From Bullera alba (Eukaryota > Basidiomycota > Tremellomycetes > Tremellales > Bulleraceae), in assembly GCA_001600095.1 (NCBI GenBank), contig BCIX01000001.1, positions 992,001 through 1,056,000 on the forward strand: 64,000 nucleotides of DNA. The letters run 5' to 3'. The position numbers and the translations under genes were made by a program. Of the stretch, positions 1 through 13,080 are shown one piece after another. Each line of letters opens with the position of its first letter. The first letter of the stretch is position 1. The notes under the pieces were generated by a model. That model saw only the letters and a program-made list of their open reading frames with translations. It was not told where the DNA came from and made no database searches.

Positions 1-115
1 GCACGGACGTCAACCCAAAATACAAACGACCTGCAACTATATTTACTGATCTCCCAACTTTCTGACTGTTGTTACTCTTCTCACCATCGAACACCAACCA
101 TTTAGCATCCTCATC

Positions 116-1038
116 ATGCCGCCTTCCCGCTATTCCACTTCCACTAGCAGTGAGACCGCCCACACCATCAACAATATCAATCGGTCGTACCAAGGCGAAG
201 AAGCCCACTTGACCATTGTCTCGGCTGATGGGGTTCGCTTCAAAGTGGACAAGTGGAGACTGAAAGCGGCAAGGTACGTAGAGCACCTTGTAGCGTAAAT
301 GTCTTTTGTCAGATAGCTAATAGCTCCGCTCCCGACAGCTCCGTCTTCAGGAATATGTTGGCGTTTCCCGTCAAAGTCACTGAACACAAGGATGTTTTAA
401 CACTCTACGATAACCAAATCGAGGATGGACGGTCCGTCAAGATCTTTCTGGATCTGCTGTACGGAGGGACTTTGCCCGATGCAGATTGGGCAAAGTGTTA
501 TCTCTTACTTGGTGCTCTCAAGATGGTGCAGAAATACGATTGTGTCCATATCCGCGGACTGGCGGTGTACGCCCTCCGAAACGCGCTCCATCACCCCCAG
601 GCGTGTTCCATCTACATCTTCATAGCGGCCGCCATAGTGAACGATATCGACACTTGCAAGCAGTCGATCTTGGTCCCTTTGTCAGTCCCACTGTCACCAT
701 CACCAGAAAGTCTCCTCGGAGAAGACCCATTTCAATGTCAGGGAGGGCACCCCAAATCATTCGACCCTCGAGCTTTGACCTTCGAAATGCAATACATGAT
801 CCCTCCCGATTACTGCTTCGCGATGATGCGAGCTAGCCTCAAGACGGACATTGCAGCAAGAGAGCCTCTTGCAGGTAGGAGGATGAAGAGGACAGAGAGG
901 ATACGCTTCGCGCATGAGTTTGCCACGGTCATGGGTCAAATGAGAGCCCGAAATGTGAGTTCACTCTTCAGTCCCACCTAAAGCTAGTCGATCCGCTGAT
1001 GACTGTAATAGACTCATCTGGTTCGGGCACTCAAGTAG
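116..1038 (+). CDS. BTB/POZ domain protein
   Basis: Three exons (116-273, 339-954, 1012-1038) give about 266 residues. The N-terminal half has the fungal BTB/POZ pattern: a strand resembling 'LTIVSADGVRFKVDKWRL', then SSVFRNML after the first intron, and later IFLDLLYGG and a helical stretch resembling a BTB core. The third exon is short (THLVRALK then stop) and follows a clean gtgagt...aatag intron. BTB proteins of this kind often act as dimerising adaptors, for example for Cul3 ubiquitin ligases, but no partner domain (MATH, Kelch, BACK) is visible, so the role is unknown. The neighbour on its 3' side is a convergent Zn2Cys6 factor 280 bp away. I am confident of the domain family and moderately confident of the last exon. 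Confidence 0.75.
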
Positions 1039-1317
1039 GGGAACATTCGTAAACAACATCCAAGCGAAATCATAGCAGTGGAGATCCGTGAGAAAGAAGG
1101 GATAAAAAGTCCAGTTCGACAGCCTCGAGTCAGAGAAGCCCGTGGTGTGGCCACAACATGTCCGTGAAAAGAAGAACGGCTCGGGAGACCTCAGCGTGAT
1201 CAGTATCCTCATATCATAGTTTTCGCATCATTATGAGCCACTGTCAGTAGTTAGCAATATGAGATTCTCGTGTCCCCTTCACTCGTGGGCTAGGGGATCG
1301 TATATTTGCATACTGAC

Positions 1318-4195
1318 TCAGGCCGATGCGTTACGCAACTGAGCCATCTTGATGCGGTCCAAACTCTTCGACAATCCATCAGCGAAGCCCTTGAGGTCTA
1401 TCAAAGCATTAGTCGATGGAACGGGTCGAGACTCGGACGTGAGTTGCTCACCATCTCCTGGGTATCTAGCTGTGATTGCGTGCAGCGACGTCAAACAGCA
1501 TTCCGCTATCTCCCTTGCGTCTGATATACAGTCCGGCACATCTTTCAAAAGCTCCAACGCCCTGAAGACCTCATCAGATAGAGCTTGCACATGAATGATC
1601 GTACTCACGAGTACCCCTGCATCAGAAACCACCAGCAGTACATTGGTCGATCTTCAGCTCTAGGTCGACCCGGCAGTGGATTCTGGAAAGACCGCATGAC
1701 CGGGACTTGAGCCTTGAACCACCGTCTCAAAGATTCGGGGGTGCTCTTGCCCACGGCTCGTTTGATCACTGGTCCGTCAGTCAACTTGGCCCAAAAAGGC
1801 GATGGAGATCCTGTCTCACCGAAGATCCAGTCTTGAGCTTGCCAGACGTAATTGTTCCTGTCAAGTTGAGAGCAAGCTTTGATACCCGTCTGAATATCTG
1901 CGATATCCTGCACTAGCTTCTCTTTGGCCTTGGCAGTCATGCGAGTCTGAACGGTCCAAGACCTACAACCTGGATTCAGCCACGGCTAAACGCTGTGGAA
2001 GACTTGAAACTCACCACAAGGAAGATGCTCGATGGTAAAGCGCCCAAGGCGATGAGTGACCGGGTGAGGTTCCACCCGACTCCAAGTACACAGCTTCGCC
2101 AGGGTAGAGCAATTTGAACTGAGCAGTCAGGACTCCACCACGGACCATACTCCTCGGATCTCACTTACAGAGCTCGTCTTGGCCACATCTAGCGCGAGGG
2201 GCGTGAATTTCCGCATGACTCTCCACAAATTGACAGCCGCTGCCATGCTACTACCGATCCAAATCATCCTCCTCATTTCCTCTCTCTGAGTCTGAGCAAC
2301 CGTCCATTCAGGGCCCCATGGAGGCGTATGTGCCCATTGATTGACATGAGGCGATACCTCGAGATGCTGCAGGTCCGTCACCAGCGTCTGCAGCTCAGCG
2401 GTGTTTTCGACGCTGGGAGCGATTGGCGAGGTAGGTGTCAGGGGCAGTTCCTTCAACATGACGGTGCGGTCGGGCTGAAGATCGGCAGGCTTGTGTCGAC
2501 CGGCAATGATGACCTTGTCCAGCTGCGTATCCCAGCACAATCTGCCACAAGCGTCAAGGTACTTGAGCGCGTTTTCCGACCTTTTGCCGTCATGCTTCTT
2601 GTGTGGTTGATACTCGAACACCGCTAGGATGATGGCTGCTTGGACCAAACTAGGATCCTTGGACCCGGCAACGATACTGTAGTCGATGATACCGCGAGCT
2701 TCTTCCACAAAGCGGAGGGCTCGATCTTGCTCGGCGGAGGGGTCGGCTTTAGAGTACGAGCGGAGAAAGGTGACATGGGCGAGCATTGCTAGGATGATGT
2801 GAGGGGTGCGGGGGATCGTCGGAGTTGGGTAGAGGAGCGATCGGAAGAACAAGGGTCGGGATAGTGAAGTGAGCCAGACATGCGAGTTAGAGAAGCTGAA
2901 GCATTATCGACCAGTAAAGCAAGCAGCAACCACTCAACGTCAGCGAACGTTCTGGACTATGTTGGATCGACGGCGGTTGTGGAAAGATGCATCGTGTCGT
3001 GATGTAATGAGAGACCTACAATTCCTTACACATGTCAACCACGGTATTGACGGCAACGGCACTGTCTGCCGAGTAACCGTCCAGGATCCACTGCCACCAC
3101 TCTTGTCTTGCCTCTTCCATACGGCCGGGCGGTGTGTACATTGGTGTGGCGAGATGTTGTGATTGAGGCGAACATGACGACTGATAAGCTAGATTGTTTG
3201 CCGTATAAGTCGGGTAATACGCATTCGGCCAATATTGAGGTTCGGTCTGGTAGGTGTATGAGTGCGCGTACTGTTCAGGGTATGGATTGTTGAGATCAAC
3301 CTGTACCGAAGGCGAGTGCGGCCGGTTATCATCCTTGTTGTTGGACGTTTGGATCATATAGTGATTGTCGTGTGATGATTCATCGTTTCGCCCGACCCTA
3401 AGCACCAGCGAGGACTCCACTCGAGGGCTGATCGGAGCGTACGGAGGCGGATACATGCCTCTTGATGAGTAGTCGTAGTGTTCCAGATGACCTGGGGAGT
3501 GGTCGTGGATTGCCGTAGATGTCTGACCCTGCGGCCTCGCCTGGTATCTGGTTGGAATGGGTATCGCTGAAGTCGGCTGGGGTATATTAGAAGGACCGGG
3601 AATCGACTGTGACCAGGTGTCTGATTTGGGATTGAGTGCAGTGAAGGGTATAGGCGCCCCAAAGATGGGGCGGGCAGGCTGTCTATGACGACTCAAAGCT
3701 TGCGAGGATGAACTTGGAACACCATAATCACCACCGTACCGAGCTTCTGTCGACGACTGTGTCCAGGCTGTAGCATGCGACGAGTGAAGGGAGGACGACA
3801 AAGCTCCGGAATGAGGAGAATCACGCAAGTCAGGATGAACGTGGCGATCGGGTTTCGAGGAGTATGGTGCAGTGCCGTGAGAAACACTCTTGCTCTTGAC
3901 TCGGGCTAAACGACATCAGCATGAATTCCGATGGTCAGCTAGTAAGACTCACTGCCAGGCTGCCTGTCGGGCCCGCGACGTCGAACGGCCATGTCATAGT
4001 GACAGTCGGTGAGCCTTCTGGAGCAATTGGAACAGCTGGGCTTTTCACCCGTGCATTTGACCTTGCGCTGGCGACTGCGGCATCCAGTCAGCTTGACAGT
4101 CACAACAGTTCGGTAGCTTCGACTTACCAAGGCGTACAGCTGATGAATTTGCCGGGCTGAGCTTCTGTCTCATTACGCTCCCTCTCCTCAGCCAT
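1318..4195 (-). CDS. Zn2Cys6 fungal transcription factor
   Basis: This is a multi-exon gene of roughly 800 residues, predicted to bind DNA as a binuclear zinc cluster regulator. The zinc cluster appears only after splicing. The first exon (ATG at 4195) ends ...FISCTP plus two bases. The intron at 4127-4075 joins to give C-T-P-C-R-Q-R-K-V-K-C, followed by SCSNC and a final Cys, which is the canonical CX2CX6CX5-12CX2CX6-8C. A long Ser/Pro/Tyr-rich linker follows (about 3830-3016). Then comes a helical middle region (about 2900-2165) and C-terminal region (1940-1318) of the type seen in fungal-specific transcription factor domains. The joins near 3016-2870 and 1690-1632 are the least certain. 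The target genes cannot be told from sequence. It is convergent with the BTB gene. Confidence 0.8.
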
Positions 4196-4771
4196 ACTGG
4201 ATCGAGTGGTTCTGAGGATATTGCTTGGACGAGGTTGGTGAGTTGCGTGTGGGTTGTACTTCAGTTGATCTGAGCTGCAGTAAGGGCGGAGCGGACGGGG
4301 GCGTTGTCAAGATCCATCAACCATTCAAATACCATGAGATTTTATGTACCAGGGAGGTACCAGGGGGTCGTTGACGTTTTGGTTTGGTGAGGACCAGGTG
4401 TTGAAGTCGTCGTGCCTCTCGGCGCCATTCCCATCAATGACCCCATCATCCAACCCCTGTGCCAGCGCGCCAACTTTGCCAACCCCATTTCGGCTCTAGA
4501 CTCAATCTTCGGAGGATTCTCGACCTACGCCCCGACCAACGTTGCGTTGACGACGGAGCTTGAATCAAGGAGCTAGCGTCGTCGACGCCGCCGGCCGGGG
4601 AAGATCAAGGTCAAAGGAAGGGGCGTCGGAGTGGGTGAGGGGGGAAAGGAGGCCAGAAGCAGGCGAGAAGGAACGAAGTCTATTGCATCTTAAACGGCGT
4701 CGTGAATTTCGTGATTGCTTTCGTGACAACAAGGTTTCCGCCCATCCACCCGGATCAAAGCTCAGACCACC
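4196..4771. other. Intergenic, upstream of the Zn2Cys6 gene
   Basis: This holds the upstream region of the Zn2Cys6 factor and the 3' flank of dynactin subunit 5, both on the minus strand. A 78-codon plus-strand ORF (4560-4793) is Arg/Gly/Ser-rich, resembles nothing and runs into the DCTN5 3' end. I see no other structure beyond a short direct repeat of accaggg near 4348-4370. Confidence 0.4.
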
Positions 4772-5752
4772 TCAGACCGCTTTAAACCTCTGATAATAGC
4801 CCTTGCACCTCGACTCCATCGTCTCTTGGTACGTCTCGGGCAACGAGTCCACCATGCGCCCTGGTATGATGCACGTCAGTTCAGGTCAGGTCGACGTTCA
4901 CTCGGCAAGAGTGGGGAAAGGTAGGTAGTGCGCAAGTGAAATACTCGTGTCAAAGCAAAACCTACCTGGATTCCCAGACCAAACGGTGAGAGATGGCACA
5001 ACGGTGCCTTCGGGGAGCACGGTTCCTGGCATGATCACTGCGAGGTCTTTGACAATGACAAATTGGCCCTGACGATCCGTGAGCGGCCGCACGACGGAAC
5101 CGAGTAGCGAGTTGGGCGAGACGGAGGATGTAGCAGGATGTAGCAGAGCTCACCAAGATGCTCTTCTCGCCAATCTCGACGCCATTGCCTATCTGAGCGG
5201 CTTCCACTATGCTTCCATTGCCAATGTTGACGCAGTCACCTATTTTGACGGGATAGAATGTGAAGGCACTGAGTAAGACGTGATTAGATGGTGATGTCCT
5301 CATCGCATTGCTCCTCTTCTTGTACTCACCCTTTGTATATCTTGCCCGGTGGCCTGATGACGGCTCCTTCTCCGACTATGCAATATCTGCCCATGGATAT
5401 GACAACATGTTGACCTGCGGTAGAGCGTCGAAGATCGCCTCGAAGGATGGCCCCTGCGAGAGCTCAGCGTGATCTATGATGCGACTTGGCACCCAAGAAC
5501 GTACCTGCTTGAATGATCGACTTGCCTCCAAGGATGATGTTGGTGGCCCCACTGATCAGAGCTTTTCTCGACACCTTGTCTAGGACCTTCTGTGAGCTTG
5601 TAATGCAGCTGATCCGATGCGATTCGACTCACTACCCGTGTCGGTTTCTGGGAAGCGATGGGTGAGCGTGAACCGGGGCTTTGACTGAATACTGTCGACA
5701 TACCGATATAGGTCCCCTTTTCATATGTGATGATGGGGTCGAATGCGCCCAT
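4772..5752 (-). CDS. DCTN5: Dynactin subunit 5 (p25)
   Basis: This is a pointed-end complex subunit of dynactin, which links dynein to cargo. In filamentous fungi p25 is needed for early-endosome transport. Seven exons assemble to a left-handed beta-helix (hexapeptide) protein of normal family length. The first exon reads MGAFDPIITYEKGTYI. It is followed by a 12-nt microexon (5636-5647) and then KVSRKALISGATNIILGGKS. Next come the ILRGDLR coil and FYPVKIGDCVNIGNGS with IGNGVEIGEKSIL. The end is VLPEGTVVPSLTVWSGNPG and a short helical tail finishing YYQRFKAV. Order and spacing match metazoan p25. It is divergent from KAE1, with 244 bp between start codons. Two exon joins (after ETDT and after KSIL) were chosen because they restore the family sequence. 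Confidence 0.9.
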
Positions 5753-5996
5753 ATTACATCCTCTGCCGACTGATCTTGTCTCCAGGACTCTGTGGGTTTC
5801 TGCAGGAGGTGTCGAGTACGTCGATGGCTGTCACTTCGTCGGTCACTCGATCACTTGTTGCAATTGCTCCCCTCTATCTTATCGACGGAATCAAAAATGT
5901 TGATGCCGGTCGAGCAGCTCCTCCTCAACCTCGACCTGCTTCAGTTCTTGAATCTTGTCACGACTAAGATCTCAGAGACCAGAGCAGTACAGCGAC

Positions 5997-7513
5997 ATGA
6001 CTCAGGCATCATCATCCCGACCGAAAAAGATATCTCCGTTGACAAAGCCGAGTGAGTTACAAGGCCCATTCCAAGTCAAGCTGCACTTACTGATCCTTCG
6101 TCGTCTTTAGGCAAACGGCTCCTATGCCTCGGTATCGAAGGATCAGCCAACAAACTTGGTTGTGGTGTCATATCTCACTCTCCACCCGAAGCCGCGTTGT
6201 CCTCTAGAGCGACGATAGTGACGGTCTTATCGAATGTTCGACATACCTACATCACTCCACCGGGGGAGGGCTTCTTACCCTCTGATACAGCCAGACACCA
6301 TAGGGAATGGGTGGTCAGGGTTGTTGACGAGGCGGTGAGGAAGGCTGGTATCAGGATAGGCGATCTGGACTGTATAGCTTTTACGAAAGGTGAATTGAGC
6401 AGGTCTTTTCGGAACTCGGTATAGGGCTAACAGGTCTGCCGCTCTAAAGGTCCCGGAATGGGGACACCCCTGCAAGTTGGAGCACTAGTCGCCCGGACGT
6501 TATCCCTTCTGCACAATATACCTCTGGTAGGGGTCAACCACTGCGTGGGCCGTGAGTGTGACCCTGCACAATTCAATCAACTCCAGCTGATGATCGATGC
6601 CCAGACATTGAGATGGGTCGGCTGATCACATCCTCGCACAATCCCATCGTGCTGTATGTGTCCGGGGGCAACACACAAGTGATCGCATACTCTCAACAGC
6701 GGTATCGGATATTCGGGGAGACGCTCGATATCGCCATTGGAAATTGTCTTGACAAATTCGCTCGTGTAATTGGCCTGCGGAATGATCCATCACCGGGGTA
6801 CAATATCGAGCAAGAGGCTAGAAAGTGAGTCCACCCTTTCACAAAGGTCAACACCGCTCATCCCACTTTCTAGGGGGAAGAGACTGGTCCCTCTGCCTTA
6901 TGGAACGAAAGGAATGGATATCTCATTGGCCGGCCTTCTTCACTCTGTCGAGACGTACACCTCGGATAAACGCTACAGATCTTGGGATTCACCTGCGAGC
7001 AAGGCTCAGGCGGAAGGCAAGGCGTTATCGCCGGAAGACGGACCGGAGGAGGACGTCATCACGCCACAGGACCTATGCTTCTCGCTGCAGGAGACGACAT
7101 TTGCGATGTTGGTGGAGATCACTGAACGCGCCATGGCTCACGTTGGTGCTAAAGACGTTTTGATCGTCGGCGGAGTCGGCTGTGAGTCTTGACCCTTTCT
7201 GAGACAGCGCGTCCCACTCGTTCTGATCGGATCGTCGTAGGTAATCTGCGGTTGCAACAGATGATGGCGATCATGGCCTCTGAGCGAAACGGACGTGTGT
7301 TCGCAACAGACGAAAGGTGAGCAGTGGTGCTGTGAATCCTTACGTTACAGAGCCTTCGCTAAGCTTTGTCTTAGCTTCTGTATCGACAACGGCATCATGA
7401 TCGCTCAGGCTGGTCTGCTGGCATTCCGAATGGGTTCAGTGATGCCCCTAGAGAAGGCATCCGTCACGCAGCGATTCAGGACCGACGCAGTGCACGTCGC
7501 ATGGAGGGCTTAA
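5997..7513 (+). CDS. KAE1: tRNA N6-threonylcarbamoyladenosine transferase, KEOPS subunit Kae1
   Basis: This is the catalytic subunit of the KEOPS/EKC complex, which transfers the threonylcarbamoyl group from TC-AMP to A37 of ANN-decoding tRNAs. Seven exons give the full-length ASKHA-fold protein. After a short basic leader come [46 protein letters not shown], and the metal-binding NHCVGHIEMG with both His present. These are followed by [47 protein letters not shown] (across an intron) and the C-terminal [12 protein letters not shown]. The start is the first ATG after an in-frame stop. The tail ends shortly after QRFRTDAV. All active-site motifs of the family are intact. The other gene in this window that acts on tRNA position 37 is MOD5, 16 kb away. 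Confidence 0.95.
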
Positions 7514-7773
7514 GACTGGTCCCAGGTCGAAGCCTCCACATCCTCGTACAACTAGGGCTACGGTATCTCTATGCTAGTGATGCATTTTGTAGACTCGGAC
7601 TTGGTGTCTTGTCAACTGCTACGCACGGTTCCGATGCTAAAACCGCAGCTATACTACAATACAATACAATGCGAGTGGGCCCCTTGTTGTGCAGGCCGCG
7701 AAGAAAAATGAGGATTGGAGTCAGGGTGAACATGATAGGAGCATTGGAACGAACGAAAAGATTGACTTGAAGA

Positions 7774-10700
7774 TCAAGTTGCAGGTTCAGTGGGTTTCTT
7801 TGAGAATCCAATTTCTAGTAGGGATTGTCAGCATTGCACACGTCAAGCGAGGCCAGATCTACTTACTCTGGAAGATCAAGCCCAAGCTTTTGAGGGATAC
7901 TGGTTTGACGAGACTGAACAAGATTAGCATTCGAACTTAATCATCGGGGGTTACACTCACTATCCATCCACGCCAGAGCTGAAAGCTTCTCGTTTGTCAT
8001 CTGACGTGGCCAGGCCGGTCAGAGCGAATACCTTCGCTCGGCCTTGAACGACTGATTTCGGAGGCACTTTTAACGGCCCGCCGGGCGGCGAGACGATCTG
8101 GGATTCCGATGACAGGGCTTTGTTTCTCTCTGCCTCGATCTTCCTGATCTCCCGCGTGGCCTCGTGACCATTCATGACGGGCATGGTGATGTCCATGAGA
8201 ATGACGCTAGAAGAGGAATCAGCAGTAGCAGTAGGGGTGGGCAGGTGGAGGTTCTGCTCACTCAAAGTACTTGGGGGGGAAATGGCGGAAGACATCGACT
8301 CCAGCTTGACCGTCAACAGCTTCGTGGAATTCCATGCCCTGAAAATTGATATGAGCAGTTTTCCTTTCGCGCTGTGCAAACCAACTCACCCATTTTTGCA
8401 GGAACGCCGCCAGGACTCTCCGGTTGATGATGTTATCCTCGACAACTAGTACCCTTGCGGCAGTGCGGGTCTTGGCAGCTTCCGTGATGACCGCCGCGGC
8501 CTTAAGCATTACACCTCCGTCCGCCAACGAGATCGTCGACACGGCAGAAGTAGGCGAACCTGGCTGAGGGCTACCTGTGGAAGAAGTCGACGAATGGCCC
8601 CCAACAGATCCAGAGCCAGGCACCGGCACATTGTGCACCGAGCCTTCGTGAGCAGCCATCGGCCGCTTCGGCGCATGATGGTAGGTCATACCTCTAGGGG
8701 CCAATGACGGTCGAGCGCTCGATGTCGCGGCTTCGTGCTCCTCGGATCTCCTCCGCATAAGTGGAGCGCGGGACTCTCGAGAGTGTTTGTCGAATCGATC
8801 ACGCGATAGTTCGCTGACGGTCGAATTCGACTCTGCACTAGCACCAGACGATCCACGGGAGATTGGCGGCCGCTCTTCCTGAAGGCCCGGTGTGGTTGCC
8901 TCGTCGTGTTCTGGATCGAGGAACTGAACGGCGGAGATAAGAGTGGCTCGGAGGGCCGACGGACCGATGGGCTTGTGCATGAACTGGATCCATCCGCCCG
9001 AATTCCTGATCTGGTCGCGGATTTCGGCAGCGTCGCTTGGTCGTCCAGTCGTCATGAAGATGATGGGTTTACCGAGCATGGCGATCTCGCCCAGCTTCTG
9101 CTCATCGTCGTTGATGATCAAGATGTCACCAAGGCCGGCGCTCTCCAGCTCGAATTGCCAAGCGGCGGCGTAGCTGCTGAGTACGTCCAAGCTCAAGACG
9201 TGTCCTCGGAGACCGTGGTTGAACGCGAGTAGCGATATCGAATATCCCCTGCCCACTGACGAGCTCACGCTGACAGCAGACGAGGATGATGCCGAGGAAC
9301 TGTCGTCTTCGTCGTCGATCACCTCGACGTCGAAGGATACTCGGATCTCTGTTCCAACTCCTTCAGAGGACCAGACGTCCACCTTTCCATTGACGTTTTC
9401 GGATCGCACAATGCTGTTGACAATGGCCAATCCAAGTCCAGTTCCAGTTTGCAGCGGATTCTCCTGGGAAAAGGGGTGGAACAGCTGCTCTTTGAGAAAT
9501 TCCTTTCCGATACCCTTTCCAGTGTCGATGACAGCCATTTCTACCGGGATCTTCTTTGCCCCTGGCGGATGCGACAGCTCTCGTAGTGTGACCCGGACGT
9601 ATCCGTCTTTGGTGAACTTGAGCGAATTGCCGACCAAATTCATCAAAACTCGGCGAAGACCACCACGTTCGCAACGGACGTTCCAGCCCTGATCGATCAG
9701 CGAAATTCGACATGCATGTAACTCACCTTTTCCCTCTGACCGATATCGATCACTGTCTCGACGTAGGCAGCCTGAGCCGCGACTGAATCCCTCTGGGCCC
9801 GGGGCAACAACCCCGAGGGCGCTGGTGGTGCGTAGAAACTGCCAATCTCGGAGTCTCCATTGAAAAATCTCGCACGTTGACCTATCCAGCAGCCCTCCAC
9901 TGTAGACTCGACCAGACTCGCCAAGTTGACTCTTGCTAACTTGATCGACGAGCCAGTGGACGAGGAGGAGGAACCGCTCAATTTGGTGAAATCCAGAACG
10001 TGATTGACGGTCTCGATTAGGGAATTACCGCATGTCTGGACCGTCTTGAGGAACGAGATCTGATTGGCGTCCAGCTTCGTATCACTCAACAATTCGGCCG
10101 CGGCTAAAATACCATGGAGAGGCGTTCGAAGCTCGTGCGAAACCGAGGAGATCAGAACGGATTTCGTCTTGTCAGCAAGGACCATGCGCCTGCGCAGTAC
10201 CGCCGAGAGGATGATCACACCAATGGCACGAAGGAATTGCAGCTCGTAGCCCTCGAGGTACTGCTTTGACTTGTTGGTGGTATATGCGCAGATCATGGCG
10301 AACGGCTGTTGGTCGACTCCATACACAGGCACGGCCATTCCATATCGGAGGGACTGAGGGAACATGTAACGGATCCAGCTCGGGGCGACGTTTTCGAAAA
10401 TCTTGCCATCCTTGTTCTCGCGCAGGAAAGTCGACAGCTTCTCGTGTTCTGACGGGGTGAGGGGTCGAGTGGGAACCGCCGCTGGTGTTGTGGCCAGAAC
10501 AGGGAACGGGTTGACCACCCCAAACGAGTCACTTCGTTCAAGGACGGGGGAGGAAGTTTCGCTGACATAGGCATCTGCCCGAAAGATCGTCTCCCGCCCG
10601 GGCATCTCCAACATCTCAAATTGACTGATATCCAAAATGAAGCAACCGTCGAGATCAAGCGTCGAGCAGACCAACTGGGCTGCTCTCGAATACACTTGAT

Positions 10701-13024
10701 CCATCTTGGCGGCGACTTGAGCATTGCTTGCCGAGGTGGCGTCGAGCTCCAAGCATTCTCGGGTGAATTTCTCCATCGAGTTCTGTATCTTATCACGGAT
10801 GCGAAGTTGTAGCTAATGAATGTCAGTAACCACATGAATCTCTCCGGCAGTCGCCACTCACCTTGTCCTTCCAGAGTTCCATCTCTCGTACCGTCACTGC
10901 TGCCAACTCTTTCAGGATCAAGCGAGACCTTGGTGGGAACTCCGATCGTGGCTTGTCGTCTATAATGCAAAGACTGCCAATGTTGTGGCCATCCGACGTC
11001 CGCAAGGGAGCACCGGCATAGAAACGGATGTTCGGTGGACCGACAACTTGAGGGTTCTCCGCAAATCGCCAATCTTGACTAGCGTCCAAGACCACCAAAG
11101 GCTCGTCGTCGGGGCTGAGAATGGAGTGACTGCAGAAACTCGATATACGACTCGCTTCATTGGCACCTAGACCGGCCTCTGATTTGTGCCATTGTTTGTC
11201 GCCTTCGATCAAGGCGATCAAGACGATTTTCGTGCTGAAGACGAGTTTCGTCATGTGCGCCAGTCGATCGAAGTTGACGTCCGGCGCCGTATGCAGAATG
11301 CCATACCGGTAGAGAGCCTTTCGTCGTGCTAGTTCGTTTGGGGGCAAAGGCGCTGGGAGCCAGCCGAGCTTTGTGTAGAGATCACCAATGTCCTGGGCGT
11401 GCGCCAAGGGCGGCAGGGCGAAAGCAGGCGTCTCACTCAACGAAGAGCTAGGTTTCTCTTCCAGACGTGTACCTGGAGTTTCACCATACTTGGCTGTCTG
11501 TGACGAGGCGTTGGACGAGTATGGAGAAGCATTACCAAAGTAGTCCTCTGCGGCGTCGGCCTCGATGGTCTTCTCTACTGGAGCCGTAGCCGGTGGAATC
11601 CGTGTCGTCCCCACCACGCCTCCTTTCAGTCGCGTTGGCGATGTTCTCGTCCGAGGCATCTCAGGCATTTTGGTTTGGGAGTTCTGCACTCGGTCCGGGT
11701 GTTCGCTTGGCGTACCAACAGGGCTGCCGATGATCGGGGCAAGGAACGAAGCCGAAGGCTGCGTTGCACCGACAGCGCTGGACATGGAACGGCTGAGAGG
11801 AAGTCGGGATCCGCCTGGATCTGAGCTTGCAGATTTGGGAGCGGCCGTTCCTTCCGCTGAAATGACTGCTGACAATGGATCGACCAATTCTCTCTCGGGA
11901 CTAGGCATTCCCAGCGGCGCGAAGTCGGATTCCCGCAGAGAGGAAGCCATGCGGACTGTAGCCGCCGCCAGAGAGTACGATGGAAGGGACAGTTTGTCTG
12001 GTCGTAGCAGCGTTCGCCGAGTTGCTTGCTCGTCCAGCCGCAGATCTCGCATCTTGCTGGGGAGCCCAGTAGTCGCAGATTTTATGCTGGGAATCGAGGA
12101 GCCCGCACTTCGCGCTAACGAAGACGAGGGTATTGAGCTGGCGCTAGTTGAGATCGTGTTTGCGGAGCCTGCACTCCCGACCGAGCTTGCCGTGCTTTGA
12201 GAGGAACCGCTCGTTACGGTGTCGGCCCGACGTTGGACCACAGACAATGGCACGTATCGCTTGCCAGGAGAAGAATGCACTGAACCTGGCTCTTCCGTCG
12301 ATTCCTCTGGACGAGGCGGATTGGGAATACGGTTTGGGTCGAACAGGCCGTGTGCATATGACTTTGCGAAAGTCTTCCAACTGAGGGGATCGGCGGTTTG
12401 TACTGGAGGGGCCACCATTGGCGGCGGTGCTATTGGTTCCGGTGCGGGTCGTGAGGACATGACGCCAGCTCTGCCAATTAGACTCGATCCGTTGTGAGAG
12501 CGAATCGGGTGGGTGTAGTGGGCAAACTCCATCATATCCGATATTCCACCGGGCGACATCATATCCGCTGGTAAACAGTATTCGACGTCGGATGCCAATC
12601 TGGGTAGATCCTCCTCCCGCGATCCAGCGTAATCATCCAGTCCCGCTCTCTCGAAGACATCTGGGCTGAGAGGACCCTCCGCCGAGTTGGGGGCGGTGCT
12701 AGGTCTTCCCCGCCTTGAGGAGTTCCGACTCAAACCACGCAGCGATGACGGCCCTGCGGTAGAATTGAGGTGCTGAGAATGAGAAGAGGGTAAATTGACA
12801 GGTTGATTCAATCCCTCGACAGTCGGTTCCAGTGGGGTCGAGATTGAGCGTGGTGATTTGCTAGGAGCGGTGGAGCTGCTCCTGCTCGTGCTCGAGGAGA
12901 GGGTAATGTGATGCGAGGAAGGGTCCGTATGCAGGTGGTGTAGAAAAGCCGCAGAAGAGTGGACGACTGGTGTGGTCGATGGCTCTGGGGAAGCGGAAGC
13001 CTCTCTGCCCTTTAGCTGGCTCAT
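7774..13024 (-). CDS. GAF-type hybrid histidine kinase
   Basis: This is a phosphorelay sensor of about 1650 residues. The first exon (13024 to about 10864) holds about 530 Ser/Thr/Pro-rich residues and then a GAF domain with FCSHSIL and FYAGAPLRT. A second GAF-like segment covers residues about 760-930. HisKA has SHELRTPLHG with the phospho-acceptor His near residue 947. HATPase_c has NLVGNSLKF, DTGKGIG and TGTGLGLAI. Next is a degenerate receiver-like region (about 8910-9230) and a Ser-rich linker. A C-terminal receiver carries LVVEDN, the phospho-Asp in ILMDITMPVMNG (reached by splicing about 8264-8203) and the Lys in LVKPVS. No membrane segment is seen, so it is likely cytosolic. It would signal through Ypd1 to Ssk1/Skn7. 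No phytochrome PHY domain is visible, and I do not assign a named Tco orthologue. Confidence 0.88.
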
Positions 13025-13080
13025 CGTCTGTGAAGACTTTGTAAGTGACGATTACTGCTGAGAAAGTGAGAAAGTCTGGC

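Noticed and set aside
4560..4793. 78-codon plus-strand ORF between TF and DCTN5
   Set aside because: Overlaps the DCTN5 stop region, has an Arg/Ser-rich random look and no splice context.
11565..12200. 211-codon plus-strand ORF inside the histidine kinase
   Set aside because: Antisense to the Ser-rich first exon of the kinase, where codon bias leaves the opposite frame open.
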